Positions 53,663-61,971 of a stretch of DNA of 64,000 nt are shown in pieces. The stretch's first letter is position 1. The number at the start of each line of letters is the position of its first letter. The stretch is taken from assembly GCF_004124325.1 (NCBI RefSeq), contig NZ_QBDT01000001.1:5828001-5892000 (forward strand), written 5' to 3'. The notes beneath the pieces were generated by a model. It made no database searches. It was not told where the DNA came from and saw only the letters and a list, made by a program, of their open reading frames with translations. The translations under genes and the position numbers were made by a program. Origin of the DNA: Streptomyces sp. L2 (GTDB lineage Bacteria > Actinomycetota > Actinomycetes > Streptomycetales > Streptomycetaceae).

Positions 53663-53848
53663 TGAAATCGCGAGCACGACTGGACTGCCCGGACGTTACC
53701 CGCCGGTATGGCCGCTGCGACAGGGGGTCCCGGCGAGATGTTCCATGCGTCACACGGGATGGCGTTCCATCGCCGACAGTAGTCCACGGCGAAACGGACC
53801 GGCGAGTAACCGGGCGGGCCGCCCGCCGGTGTTCACGGCATATCCTTC

Positions 53849-54652
53849 ATGACCATGGCACCCACACCCACCGGCCACCGCGGAACCCGCGTCCACGTGG
53901 TCAGCGACGTGCACGGCAACGCCCGCGACCTGGCCCGCGCCGGCGAGGGCGCGGACGCCCTGATCTGCCTGGGTGACCTGGTGCTCTTCCTCGACTACGC
54001 CGACCACTCGCGCGGGATCTTCCCCAACCTGTTCGGCACGGAGAACGCCGACCGCATCGTCGCGCTGCGCACCGCCCGGCGCTTCGAGGAGGCGCGCGCC
54101 TTCGGTGCCCGGCTGTGGGCCGGCGTCGGCACCGACCGGGAGAGCCTGATCGAGAAGGCGGTGCGCCGGCAGTACGCCGAGCTGTTCGCCGCGTTCCCCA
54201 CCCCGACGTACGCCACCTACGGCAACGTCGACATGCCTCCCCTCTGGCAGGAGTACGCCGGCCCCGGCACCACCGTCCTGGACGGCCAGCGGGTGGAGAT
54301 CGGCGGCTGGACCTTCGGCTTCGTCGGCGGCGGACTGCGCACGCCGATGCGGACGCCGTACGAGATCGGCGACGAGGAGTACGCGGCGAAGATCGAGGCG
54401 GTCGGCGAGGTGGACGTGCTGTGCACGCACATCCCGCCGGAGGTCCCCGAGCTGGTCTACGACACCGTCGCGCGCCGTTTCGAGCGGGGCAGCCGGGCGC
54501 TGCTGGACGCGATCCGCCGCACCAGACCGCGCTACTCGCTGTTCGGGCACGTGCACCAGCCGCTGGCGCGACGCATGCGGATCGGGGCCACCGAGTGCGT
54601 GAACGTGGGGCACTTCGCCGGGACCGGTAAGCCCTGGGCGCTGGAATGGTGA
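53849..54652 (+). CDS. calcineurin-like metallophosphoesterase
   Basis: This is a 267-residue phosphoesterase with the usual five metal-binding blocks: VVSDVHGNARDL, CLGDLVLF, TYGNVDMP (replacing GNHD), VLCTHIPPE and LFGHVHQPLA. The substrate is unknown; relatives act on phosphodiesters or protein phosphates. The first ATG at 53849 is shown. A second ATG two codons later, with TATCCT eight bases before it, may be the true leaderless start. The gene is divergent from the acyl-CoA synthetase. Confidence 0.9.
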   Translation: MTMAPTPTGHRGTRVHVVSDVHGNARDLARAGEGADALICLGDLVLFLDYADHSRGIFPNLFGTENADRIVALRTARRFEEARAFGARLWAGVGTDRESLIEKAVRRQYAELFAAFPTPTYATYGNVDMPPLWQEYAGPGTTVLDGQRVEIGGWTFGFVGGGLRTPMRTPYEIGDEEYAAKIEAVGEVDVLCTHIPPEVPELVYDTVARRFERGSRALLDAIRRTRPRYSLFGHVHQPLARRMRIGATECVNVGHFAGTGKPWALEW

Positions 54653-54798
54653 GGGCGGAGGGCGGAGGGCGGCAAGGGTCCGGCGGACGGGGTGAAGGCG
54701 GCGGTTCGGGCACGCGATAGCCTTCACGCTGCACAGACGTGCGCACTCGGCGCACGGCGACTTCTCTCTACCGGCCCGCATCTGGAGGAGCCACGGCG

Positions 54799-55239
54799 AT
54801 GGCGGAACACACCAGTTCGAGCATCACGATCGAGGCGGCCCCGGCCGATGTCATGGCGGTGATCGCCGACTTCGCGCGATACCCGGACTGGACCGGTGAG
54901 GTGAAGGAGGCGGAGGTGCTGGCGTCCGACGAGCGGGGGCGGGCCGAGCAGGTCCGGCTCGTCATGGACGCGGGGGCGATCAAGGACGACCAGACGCTGG
55001 CGTACACCTGGACCGGTGAGGACGAGGTGTCGTGGACGCTGGTGAAGTCCCAGATGCTGCGGTCGCTCGACGGGTCGTACTCGCTGGCGGCCGCGGGCGC
55101 GTCTTCTACCGAGGTCACCTACCGGCTGACCGTCGACGTCAAGATTCCGATGCTCGGCATGATCAAGCGCAAGGCGGAGAAGGTCATCATCGACCGGGCT
55201 CTGGCGGGCCTGAAGAAGAGGGTGGAGTCGGGGCAGTAG
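54799..55239 (+). CDS. SRPBCC-family lipid/hydrophobic ligand-binding protein
   Basis: This is a 146-residue START/polyketide-cyclase-like fold protein beginning MAEHTSSSITIEAAPADVMA. FARYPDWTGEVKEAEVL is typical of the family, and a long C-terminal helix is present (EKVIIDRALAGLKKRVES). GGAGGAG lies eight bases before the ATG. It corresponds by position to the M. tuberculosis TB16.3-type gene near pimB. Its ligand is unknown; the neighbours suggest lipid handling (inference). Confidence 0.88.
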   Translation: MAEHTSSSITIEAAPADVMAVIADFARYPDWTGEVKEAEVLASDERGRAEQVRLVMDAGAIKDDQTLAYTWTGEDEVSWTLVKSQMLRSLDGSYSLAAAGASSTEVTYRLTVDVKIPMLGMIKRKAEKVIIDRALAGLKKRVESGQ

Positions 55240-55320
55240 TTCTCTGCCCACCCACCCACCCGTTCGCCCAGCCGAGAAGCTCAGCCACCGTCGTGCTCCG
55301 GCCGCCATCTGACTGCGGGC

Positions 55321-55485
55321 GCGTCGTGGCTGGTCGCGCAGTTCCCCGCGCCCCTGACGGGGCACGTCCGCACCGCCCCGCCGTGCTCCCGCCCTCCCGC
55401 CGTGGCGAGGCGGGTGCCGCCCCTTCCCCCCCACCGCCGTGGGCAGGCGTTCCGCAGGGCGGGACGGGTGGGCACGGGCTGCAGT
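55321..55485 (-). repeat. dispersed intergenic repeats, type A (reverse) and type C-like
   Basis: A reverse type A copy at 55321-55364 reads GTCGCGCAGTTCCCCGCGCC, then CCTGACGGGGC. A degraded type C stretch lies at about 55440-55485 (GGCGGGACGGGTGGGC in part). Together they fill most of the 300-bp gap before the ArsA-like gene. Confidence 0.65.
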
Positions 55486-55527
55486 GCCGGGGGCCGATGC
55501 GGCGCCGGGCAGGGGGAGCGGGGCCGA

Positions 55528-55533
55528 TAGCGT
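55528..55533 (+). promoter_or_regulatory. putative -10 box of leaderless ArsA-like gene
   Basis: TAGCGT with six bases (GGGCGT) to the ATG at 55540, and no Shine-Dalgarno sequence. It is the same hexamer and spacing as at 32060. Confidence 0.45.
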
Positions 55534-55539
55534 GGGCGT

Positions 55540-56730
55540 ATGCGCTGCATTCTGATCATCGGGGCCGGCGGCAGTGGGCGTAGCACGGTTGCCGCCGCCA
55601 CCGCGCTGGCCGCCGCTCGCGAGGGCACCCGTACCCTCCTGCTCAGTGCCGACCGCACCGACACCCCGGGTGCGGCACTCGGCGCGGCCACGGGGCCGAC
55701 CCCGAGCGGCGTCACCGAGAACCTCACCGCCTGGCGGCCCGACGCCACCGACCGCTTCCGGCAGGACCTCACCGCCTTCCAGACCCGCGCCGCGAACGTC
55801 CTCGACCTCCTCGGCGCCGCCCGCCTGGACGCCGAGGAAGTCACCCCGCTGCCCGGCGCCGAGGAACTCTCCTTCCTGCGGGCCCTGCGCGACGCCGCCC
55901 TCTCCGAGCGCTACGACCTCCTCGTCGTCGACCTCCCGCCCCTCCCGCAGGCCCTCGCCCTCCTCGCCCTCCCCGAGGAACTGCGCCGCTACCTGCGCCG
56001 CCTCCTCCCGCCCGAGCGCCAGGCGGCCCGCGCCCTGCGCCCCGTCCTCGGCCGGCTGGCCGGCGTGCCCATGCCCGCCGAGTGGCTGTACGAGACGGCG
56101 GCCCGCTGGGACGTCGAACTGGCCGCCGTCCAAGCCGTCCTCACCGACCGGCACACCGCCGTACGCCTCGTCGCCGAACCCGGCCCGGCCGGCGCCGACG
56201 CCGTCCGCACCGCCGCCCTCGGCCTCGCCCTGCGCGCCCTGCCCATCGAATCCCTGATCGCCAACCGCGCCCTCCCCGAGACCGCCGACGGCCCCTGGCT
56301 CTCCGGACTCCTCGCCCAGCAGCGCAAGACGCTCGCCGAATGGCAGGACACCCCCGACACCCCGCGGCCGTACGACGGCCATACCGTCCCCCACCTGGGC
56401 CGCGACCCCCGCGGCCGCGACGACCTCGCCGCCCTCGCCGTCCCCGGCGTCAACCCCGCGCCCGCCCCGGTCGAGTGGCCCGTCACCGACCGGATCGCCG
56501 AGGACGGGGTGCTCGTCTGGCACCTGCCGCTGCCCGGCGCGATACGGGACGAGCTGGACCTCATCCGGCGCGGCGACGAACTGGTGATCTCCGCCGGGCC
56601 CTTCCGCCGTATCGTTCCGCTGCCCTCCGCGCTGCGCCGCTGCACCGTCGCCGGGGCCGCGCTGCGGGACGGCGAGCTGCGCATCCGGTTCGCGCCGGAC
56701 CCCGGCCTGTGGCCGGGCGCGGGACGGTGA
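55540..56730 (+). CDS. ArsA-like P-loop protein with altered Walker A
   Basis: This is a 396-residue relative of ArsA/GET3 ATPases. The deviant Walker A reads GAGGSGRSTVAAATAL at residues 8-23, with Arg where the catalytic Lys of GKGGVGKT-type loops would be and the signature Lys also missing. LLVVDLPPLPQALALLALP matches the switch II region (usually DTAP). The C-terminal ~80 residues look like the small beta-rich domain often fused to such proteins. ATP use is therefore uncertain. It lies between the SRPBCC and DUF5304 genes, as in mycobacteria. A TAGCGT box six bases before the ATG suggests a leaderless message. Confidence 0.85.
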   Translation: MRCILIIGAGGSGRSTVAAATALAAAREGTRTLLLSADRTDTPGAALGAATGPTPSGVTENLTAWRPDATDRFRQDLTAFQTRAANVLDLLGAARLDAEEVTPLPGAEELSFLRALRDAALSERYDLLVVDLPPLPQALALLALPEELRRYLRRLLPPERQAARALRPVLGRLAGVPMPAEWLYETAARWDVELAAVQAVLTDRHTAVRLVAEPGPAGADAVRTAALGLALRALPIESLIANRALPETADGPWLSGLLAQQRKTLAEWQDTPDTPRPYDGHTVPHLGRDPRGRDDLAALAVPGVNPAPAPVEWPVTDRIAEDGVLVWHLPLPGAIRDELDLIRRGDELVISAGPFRRIVPLPSALRRCTVAGAALRDGELRIRFAPDPGLWPGAGR

Positions 56731-56787
56731 ACGGCGTACGCCCATTCGGGTAACGTCGTAGAGGCGAACCGTAGTCAGGAGTCCGCC

Positions 56788-57288
56788 ATGAGCGAAGAGC
56801 GCACCCCGTCCGACCCCGCGCCCGAGGCCGAGCCGCCGCGGGCGACGGACGCCGACGCCTGGGCCACCGCCTGCGCCGAGGACCTCGCCGCCGAGAAGGC
56901 CCGCCGCCGCGCCGAGCACGGCCCGCAGCCCGGCGCCGCCGCCGACGAACTGCGCCGCCTCGTGGACACCGTGGCCGACAAGCTGTCCGCGCTGCAGTCC
57001 CCGCTGCTCGGCGCGGTCGCCGGACCCGCCGCCCAGCAGGTCGTGCGCCAGGTCGTCCAGCAGGCCAAGGCCGCCGTCGAACCCGTCATCGAACGCAACC
57101 CGGACGTCTTCGACCACCTCGCCGCGGCCGGCACCGAACTGCTCGCCGCCTACCGCTCCGCCGTCCAGGCCCAGGAGCACCGCTGGACGTCCCGCGCGGC
57201 CGGCCCCGAGGACGGGTGGACCGAGCGCCGCGACGGCCGCGACGACGGCGAGGGCGACGGCCCCGGCGAGCGCATCGATCTGGACTGA
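56788..57288 (+). CDS. DUF5304-type conserved protein
   Basis: This is a 166-residue soluble protein. The acidic, proline-rich N-terminus is followed by amphipathic helices (ADELRRLVDTVADKLSAL, QQVVRQVVQQAKAAVEPVIE) and a charged, disordered tail (DGRDDGEGDGPGERIDLD). AGGAG lies nine bases before the ATG. It follows the ArsA-like gene by 57 bp. No function is known to me; position matches M. tuberculosis Rv2183c. Confidence 0.8.
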   Translation: MSEERTPSDPAPEAEPPRATDADAWATACAEDLAAEKARRRAEHGPQPGAAADELRRLVDTVADKLSALQSPLLGAVAGPAAQQVVRQVVQQAKAAVEPVIERNPDVFDHLAAAGTELLAAYRSAVQAQEHRWTSRAAGPEDGWTERRDGRDDGEGDGPGERIDLD

Positions 57289-57354
57289 AACCCTTCCACG
57301 GCAGGGCCTCGGGTACGGTGGCGGTAGCGGGGCTCGACCGAAACTGAGGGATTC

Positions 57355-58308
57355 ATGGGACTCACCATCGGCGTCGACATCGGCGGCACGAAGATCGCGG
57401 CCGGCGTGGTCGACGAGGAAGGCAACATCCTCTCGACCTTCAAGGTGCCGACCCCCACCACGCCCGAGGCCATCGTGGACGCCATCGCCTCGGCGGTGGC
57501 GGGCGCGCGTGCGGGGCACGAGATCGTCGGCGTGGGCATCGGTGCGGCCGGCTACGTGAACCGGCAGCGCTCCACCGTCTACTTCGCGCCCAACATCGAC
57601 TGGCGCCAGGAGCCGCTCAAGGAGAAGGTCGAGGCCCGCGTGGGTCTCCCGGTCGTCGTCGAGAACGACGCGAACGCGGCCGCCTGGGGCGAGTACAAGT
57701 TCGGCGCGGGCAAGGGCCACCGCAACGTCATCTGCATCACCCTCGGCACCGGCCTCGGCGGCGGCATCATCATCGGCAACAAGCTGCGCCGCGGCCACTT
57801 CGGCGTGGCCGCCGAGTTCGGCCACATCCGCATGGTCCCGGACGGCCTGCTGTGCGGCTGCGGCTCCCAGGGCTGCTGGGAGCAGTACGCCTCCGGCCGC
57901 GCCCTCGTCCGCTACGCCAAGCAGCGCGCCAACGCCACCCCGGAGCGGGCCGAGGTGCTGCTCTCGCTGGGCGACGGCAGCCCCGAGGGCATCGAGGGCA
58001 AGCACATCTCCATGGCCGCCCGCCAGGGCGACCCGGTCGCCGTCGACTCCTACCGCGAGCTGGCCCGCTGGGCCGGCGCCGGCCTCGCCGACCTCGCGTC
58101 CCTCTTCGACCCGTCCGCCTTCATCGTCGGCGGCGGCCTCTCCGACGAGGGCGACCTGGTCCTCGACCCCATCCGCAAGTCCTACAAGCGCTGGCTGGTC
58201 GGCGGCAACTGGCGCCCCGTCGCCGACGTCATCGCCGCCCGCCTCGGCAACAAGGCCGGCCTGGTAGGAGCAGCAGACCTGGCCCGAGAACCCGACCCGA
58301 TCATGTAA
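57355..58308 (+). CDS. glkA: ROK-family glucokinase
   Basis: This phosphorylates glucose; in Streptomyces, GlkA is also central to glucose repression. The 317-residue protein has the N-terminal phosphate loop VDIGGTKIAAGVVDEEG, ENDANAAAWGEYKFG with the catalytic Asp, GTGLGGGIIIG, and the ROK zinc site CGCGSQGCWEQYASG. GAGGG lies six bases before the ATG. It probably has its own promoter. A five-unit repeat array starts 63 bases after the stop. Confidence 0.97.
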   Translation: MGLTIGVDIGGTKIAAGVVDEEGNILSTFKVPTPTTPEAIVDAIASAVAGARAGHEIVGVGIGAAGYVNRQRSTVYFAPNIDWRQEPLKEKVEARVGLPVVVENDANAAAWGEYKFGAGKGHRNVICITLGTGLGGGIIIGNKLRRGHFGVAAEFGHIRMVPDGLLCGCGSQGCWEQYASGRALVRYAKQRANATPERAEVLLSLGDGSPEGIEGKHISMAARQGDPVAVDSYRELARWAGAGLADLASLFDPSAFIVGGGLSDEGDLVLDPIRKSYKRWLVGGNWRPVADVIAARLGNKAGLVGAADLAREPDPIM

Positions 58309-58370
58309 CCCCCACGTTCTGGTTCCGGCCCGGCACGCCCACCTCAGGGGCGCCGGGCCGCACCTTTTCC

Positions 58371-58793
58371 GCTCCGGCCCACCGTGCCGACCAGAGACGC
58401 GGGGCTGTGCCCATATGCGGCTCCACCGCGAGGGCGCGACCGGCGGACCGCACCCTTCTGCTCCGGCCCACCGTGCCGACCAAGGGGCGCGGGGCTGTGC
58501 CCATGTGCGGCTCCGCCGCGAGGGCGCGACCGGCGGACCGCACCCTTCTGCTCCGGCCCACCGTGCCGACCAAGGGGCGCGGGGCTGTGCCCATGTGCGG
58601 CTCCGCCGCGACGGCGCGACCAGCGGACCACACCTTCTCCGCTCCGGCCCACCGTGCCGACCAAGGGGCGCGGGGCTGTGCCCATGTGCGGCTCCGCCGC
58701 GAGGGCGCGACCGGCGGACCACACCTTCTCCGCTCCGGCCCACCGTGCCGACCAAGGGGCGCGGGGAACTGCGCGACAAGCCACGACGCACCG
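58371..58793 (+). repeat. tandem array of intergenic repeats: four type B then one type A (~90-bp period)
   Basis: Units start with GCTCCGGCCCACCGTGCCGA at 58371, 58460, 58550, 58641 and 58732, so periods are 89-91 bp. The first four carry B-type bodies (GGGGCTGTGCCCATGTGCGG, GGCTCCGCCGCGAGGGCGCG). The fifth carries the A-type end GGGGCGCGGGGAACTGCGCG. The array fills the gap between glkA and the next gene. Confidence 0.95.
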
Positions 58794-58832
58794 TCAGCCG
58801 CGCACGCACCCCGCGCCCCGCCCCAGTGGGCG

Positions 58833-58838
58833 TACATT
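58833..58838 (+). promoter_or_regulatory. putative -10 box of leaderless phosphatase-like gene
   Basis: TACATT with seven bases (GATCCAC) to the ATG at 58846, and no Shine-Dalgarno sequence. It lies 40 bases beyond the repeat array. Confidence 0.5.
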
Positions 58839-58845
58839 GATCCAC

Positions 58846-59592
58846 ATGGAGCCGCTCCCCAACTCCCGCACGGACACAGACGGTTCACCCACCCTCCGCG
58901 TCCTCACCTACAACATCCGCTCGCTGCGGGACGACGCCGACGCCCTGGCCAGGATCATCGCCGCCTGCGCCCCCGACCTGGTCCTCCTCCAGGAAACCCC
59001 CCGCTTCTTCCGCTGGCGCAAGAAGCTGGCCGCCCTCGCCGCGGCCTCCGGCCAGGTCATTCTCACCGGCGGTGCCACAGCGGCCGGCCCCGCCATCCTC
59101 TGCAGCCTGCGCGCCACCGTCGAACGCACGGAGGACGTCCTCCTCCCGCTCACCCCCGGCCTGCCCCGCCGTGGCTTCGCCACCGCGGTCGTCCGCTTCG
59201 GCGCCGCCCGCCTCGGCGTCCTCAGCTGCCACCTCAGCCTCCAGCAGGCCGAGCGCCACGACCAGGCGGGCCTGCTCCTCGACCGGCTGGCCGGAATGGG
59301 CGTGGAGCACGCCGTCGCGGGCGGCGACCTCAACGAGCGCCCGGACGGCCCCGGCTTCCGCCGGCTCGCCGCGGACCTCCAGGACTGCCGGGCCACCGCC
59401 CCCTGGGGCGGCGAGCACACCTTCACCCCGTCCGACCCCCGCCGCCGTATCGACGCCCTCTTCGCCACCAAGGGCATCGAGGTCCTCGGCTGCGGCGTCC
59501 CCCACGGCCTGCCCGGCATCACCGAAGCGGACTTGAGGGCGGCCACGGACCACCTCCCGGTCCTGGCCGCCCTCAGAATCCCCACTGCCTGA
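58846..59592 (+). CDS. endonuclease/exonuclease/phosphatase (EEP) family hydrolase
   Basis: This is a 248-residue EEP-fold enzyme. LRVLTYNIRSLRDD supplies the first Asn, VLLQETPRFF the metal Glu, LSCHLSLQQ and AGGDLNERPDG the His and Asp-Asn, RRIDALF the late Asp, and ATDHLPVLAAL the final Asp-His. The substrate could be a nucleic acid, phospholipid or inositol phosphate. The ATG at 58846 follows a TACATT box at leaderless spacing; the frame extends into the repeat array but that part is rejected. Confidence 0.9.
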   Translation: MEPLPNSRTDTDGSPTLRVLTYNIRSLRDDADALARIIAACAPDLVLLQETPRFFRWRKKLAALAAASGQVILTGGATAAGPAILCSLRATVERTEDVLLPLTPGLPRRGFATAVVRFGAARLGVLSCHLSLQQAERHDQAGLLLDRLAGMGVEHAVAGGDLNERPDGPGFRRLAADLQDCRATAPWGGEHTFTPSDPRRRIDALFATKGIEVLGCGVPHGLPGITEADLRAATDHLPVLAALRIPTA

Positions 59593-59628
59593 AACCCGGC
59601 GCCTCAGGACGCGGCGGCAGCGCCCCGC

Positions 59629-60222
59629 TCAGACCACCGCTCCGCGCCCGGGGTCGTCGTCCCCGTCCTCGTCCGTCCGCATCCGCGCCACCAGCGTGGC
59701 GAACCCGCCCAGGAACCCGCCGATGCTCAGCGTCGCCAGCCACCACGTCATGTCCCAGCCGAGCAGCACGGCCAGCAGCAGCAGGACGGGGCCGCCGATG
59801 ACACCCAGCCACGCGAACCGGGCCGTCGTGTCGGCGGACGGCAGCGGCGGCGGCTCGGGCGGCTCGAAGTGCCCCTCGTCGTCCTCGTCGAAGTCGTCGT
59901 CGGAGGGCTCCGCGACGCTGTAGTCGCGCGGGCCGCCGACGCCGGGCGCGAACGACACCGAGCTGCCCAGCGGCCGGGCGGCCCGTTCGTCGGGAGCGTC
60001 CGCGTCCCCCTCGGAGCCACCGGAGCCGGAGCCCTCCGGGACCTCGGAGTTCATCTCGGGCAGCGCGAGGTCCTCCACCGACTTGAACGGCTTCGATCCC
60101 GGCGGGTCCGGCGGCTCGTCGCCGTACCCCGCGACGATGGCCCGCCACACGGCGTCCTCGTCGAAGGGCACCCCCTGCTCGTCCGGCTCGCGATCCTCGC
60201 GGTCGGACCCGTGCTCAGCCAA
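59629..60222 (-). CDS. acidic membrane protein of unknown function
   Basis: This is a 197-residue protein. The first ~135 residues are very acidic and probably disordered (DDDFDEDDEGHFEPPEPPPL). They are followed by two close membrane helices (about residues 137-155 and 160-180, WLGVIGGPVLLLLAVLLGW and WWLATLSIGGFLGGFATLV). The TTG at 60222 is the likely start, with AAGGGA upstream. It overlaps the stop of the esterase gene by eight bases, so the two are probably coupled. I do not recognise the family. Confidence 0.78.
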   Translation of the reverse strand: MAEHGSDREDREPDEQGVPFDEDAVWRAIVAGYGDEPPDPPGSKPFKSVEDLALPEMNSEVPEGSGSGGSEGDADAPDERAARPLGSSVSFAPGVGGPRDYSVAEPSDDDFDEDDEGHFEPPEPPPLPSADTTARFAWLGVIGGPVLLLLAVLLGWDMTWWLATLSIGGFLGGFATLVARMRTDEDGDDDPGRGAVV

Positions 60223-60994
60223 CTGCCGCCGTCCCTTCCTTGCCGACACCGGGTGCGAGCCGGCCGATGAAGGCGAGGCTCTCCTCGAAGATCCGGTCCG
60301 CGTCATGGTCCAACGTCGCCACGTGGTAGCTCTGTTCCAGCACCGTCTCCGTGACGTCCGTCGACGACACCCGGCTGAGGATCCGGGCCGAGTCCGACGC
60401 CGGCACCACATGGTCCCGCGCGCTGCGCACCAGCAGCAACGGCTGCGTCACCTGGGGCAGCTCGCGGTCCAGGCCACGCAGGAACACCCGCAGGGAGTGC
60501 GCGCAGTGCAGCGGCACCTTGTCGTAGCCCAGCTCGGCCGCGCCGGGCCGGGCGATGTCGCTCGCGATGCCCTTCGTCGTCCGGACGAGATGCCGGGCCA
60601 CCGGAAGGGCGTACGCCGACAGGCCGTGCACCCGGTTCGCCGGGTTGACGACGACGATCCCGGTGATCGCGTCCCCGTGCCGGGACGCCAGCCGCAGCGC
60701 CAGCGCCCCGCCCATCGACAGGCCCGCCACGAACACCCGCGAGCAGCGCTCGGCGAGCAGGCGCAGCTCGCGGTCCACCTCCGCGTACCAGTCCTGCCAG
60801 CCGGTGACCTGCATGTCCTCCCAGCGGGTGCCGTGGCCGGGCAGCAGCGGCAGCGACACGGTCAGGCCGTGCGCCGCGTGGTGCTCCGCCCAGGGGCGCA
60901 GCGACTGGGGCGAGCCGGTGAAGCCGTGGCAGAGGAGGACACCCACCTCCCCGCCCTCGTGGCGGTACGGCTCGGCTCCGGGGAGAACCGGCAC
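60215..60994 (-). CDS. alpha/beta hydrolase, carboxylesterase/monoacylglycerol-lipase-like
   Basis: This is a 259-residue serine hydrolase of the Est30/lysophospholipase type. VGVLLCHGFTGSPQSLRPW is the oxyanion region, VFVAGLSMGGALALRLA the nucleophile elbow (Ser), and SARDHVVPASDS the acid. SYHVATLDHDADRIFEES contains the His. The GTG at 60994 has AGGAG eight bases upstream. It is coupled to the acidic membrane protein downstream. The substrate is unknown; an acylglycerol or short ester is likely from family. Confidence 0.92.
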   Translation of the reverse strand: MPVLPGAEPYRHEGGEVGVLLCHGFTGSPQSLRPWAEHHAAHGLTVSLPLLPGHGTRWEDMQVTGWQDWYAEVDRELRLLAERCSRVFVAGLSMGGALALRLASRHGDAITGIVVVNPANRVHGLSAYALPVARHLVRTTKGIASDIARPGAAELGYDKVPLHCAHSLRVFLRGLDRELPQVTQPLLLVRSARDHVVPASDSARILSRVSSTDVTETVLEQSYHVATLDHDADRIFEESLAFIGRLAPGVGKEGTAAVG

Positions 60995-61163
60995 CTTAGG
61001 GGCTCCTGTTCCTGGTCAGGGCCGCTTCCGTGGCCGGAAGAGGCGTGCAGAACGGGCGGATGTGCTTCACGGTACGCGACCGCACTGACACCGACCAGGG
61101 TCGTCGGGCCCATCCGTGGCGCTCCGGGTTAAGGTCTGATCGACGGAAACGGGAGGCACGCGG

Positions 61164-61934
61164 GTGATGTACGGCGCGATGAAGGTCGCCATCGGAGGGC
61201 CGCTGAAGGTCGCCTTCAGGCCCTGGGTGGAGGGCCTGGAGAACATTCCGGCCGAGGGTGCCGCCATCCTGGCGAGCAATCACCTGTCCTTCTCGGACTC
61301 CTTCTTCCTGCCGGCCGTGCTCGACCGCAAGGTCACCTTCATCGCGAAGGCCGAGTACTTCACCACCCCGGGGGTCAAGGGCCGGCTGACCGCCGCGTTC
61401 TTCAAGGGCGTCGGCCAGCTCCCGGTGGACCGCTCCGGGGCGCGCGGCGCCGGCGAGGCGGCGGTGCGCAGCGGCATAGAGGTCCTGGAGCGCGGGGAGC
61501 TGTTCGGGATCTACCCGGAGGGCACCCGTTCGCCTGACGGCCGGCTGTACCGGGGCAAGCCCGGCGGTCTCGCGCGCGTGGCGCTCGCCACCGGCGCGCC
61601 CGTGATCCCCGTCGCCATGATCGACACCGAGAAGATCCAGCCGCCCGGCCAGGTGATGCCGAAGCTGATGCGCCCGGGCATCCGGATCGGCAAGCGGCTG
61701 GACTTCAGCCGCTACCAGGGCATGGAGCACGACCGGTTCGTGCTGCGCGCGGTGACCGACGAGGTCATGTACGAGATCATGAAGCTGTCCGGCCAGGAGT
61801 ACGTCGACATCTACGCGACCGCCGCGAAGCGACGGATCGCGGATGCGGCGAAGGCGGCGAAGGCCGCCGAGAAGGCCAAGGAGGCCAAGGAGAGCGACGA
61901 GCCCGGGAGGACGGACGAGGAGCCGGCCACCTAG
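61164..61934 (+). CDS. 1-acyl-sn-glycerol-3-phosphate acyltransferase (PlsC family)
   Basis: This is a 256-residue acyltransferase for phosphatidic acid synthesis or a related acylation. The catalytic NHLSFSDSFFLP gives HX4D near residue 41, the phosphate site is YPEGTRSPDGRLYRGKPG, and VIPVAMIDTEKIQPPG follows. The C-terminal Ala/Lys-rich tail (KRRIADAAKAAKAAEKAKEA) is a charged helix. The GTG at 61164 has GGAGG seven bases upstream; an ATG follows as the next codon. Its position matches M. tuberculosis Rv2182c. macS begins 37 bp downstream. Confidence 0.93.
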   Translation: MMYGAMKVAIGGPLKVAFRPWVEGLENIPAEGAAILASNHLSFSDSFFLPAVLDRKVTFIAKAEYFTTPGVKGRLTAAFFKGVGQLPVDRSGARGAGEAAVRSGIEVLERGELFGIYPEGTRSPDGRLYRGKPGGLARVALATGAPVIPVAMIDTEKIQPPGQVMPKLMRPGIRIGKRLDFSRYQGMEHDRFVLRAVTDEVMYEIMKLSGQEYVDIYATAAKRRIADAAKAAKAAEKAKEAKESDEPGRTDEEPAT

Positions 61935-61971
61935 AGGCCGGGGCCGGGCGGGGAGCCGAGGGGGATCAGCC

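Noticed and set aside
58371..58793. CRISPR-like array
   Set aside because: Repeat and spacer parts are both repeated, the units are about 90 bp and there are no unique spacers or cas genes.
54724..58845. A 1373-codon minus-strand open frame
   Set aside because: It is the antisense of well-supported genes (SRPBCC, ArsA-like, DUF5304, glkA) in GC-rich DNA. Its sequence is low-complexity.
61935..61971. MacR-type operator upstream of macS
   Set aside because: No TGAGTAC-NN-GTACTCA-like inverted repeat is present in this short gap or elsewhere in the window.
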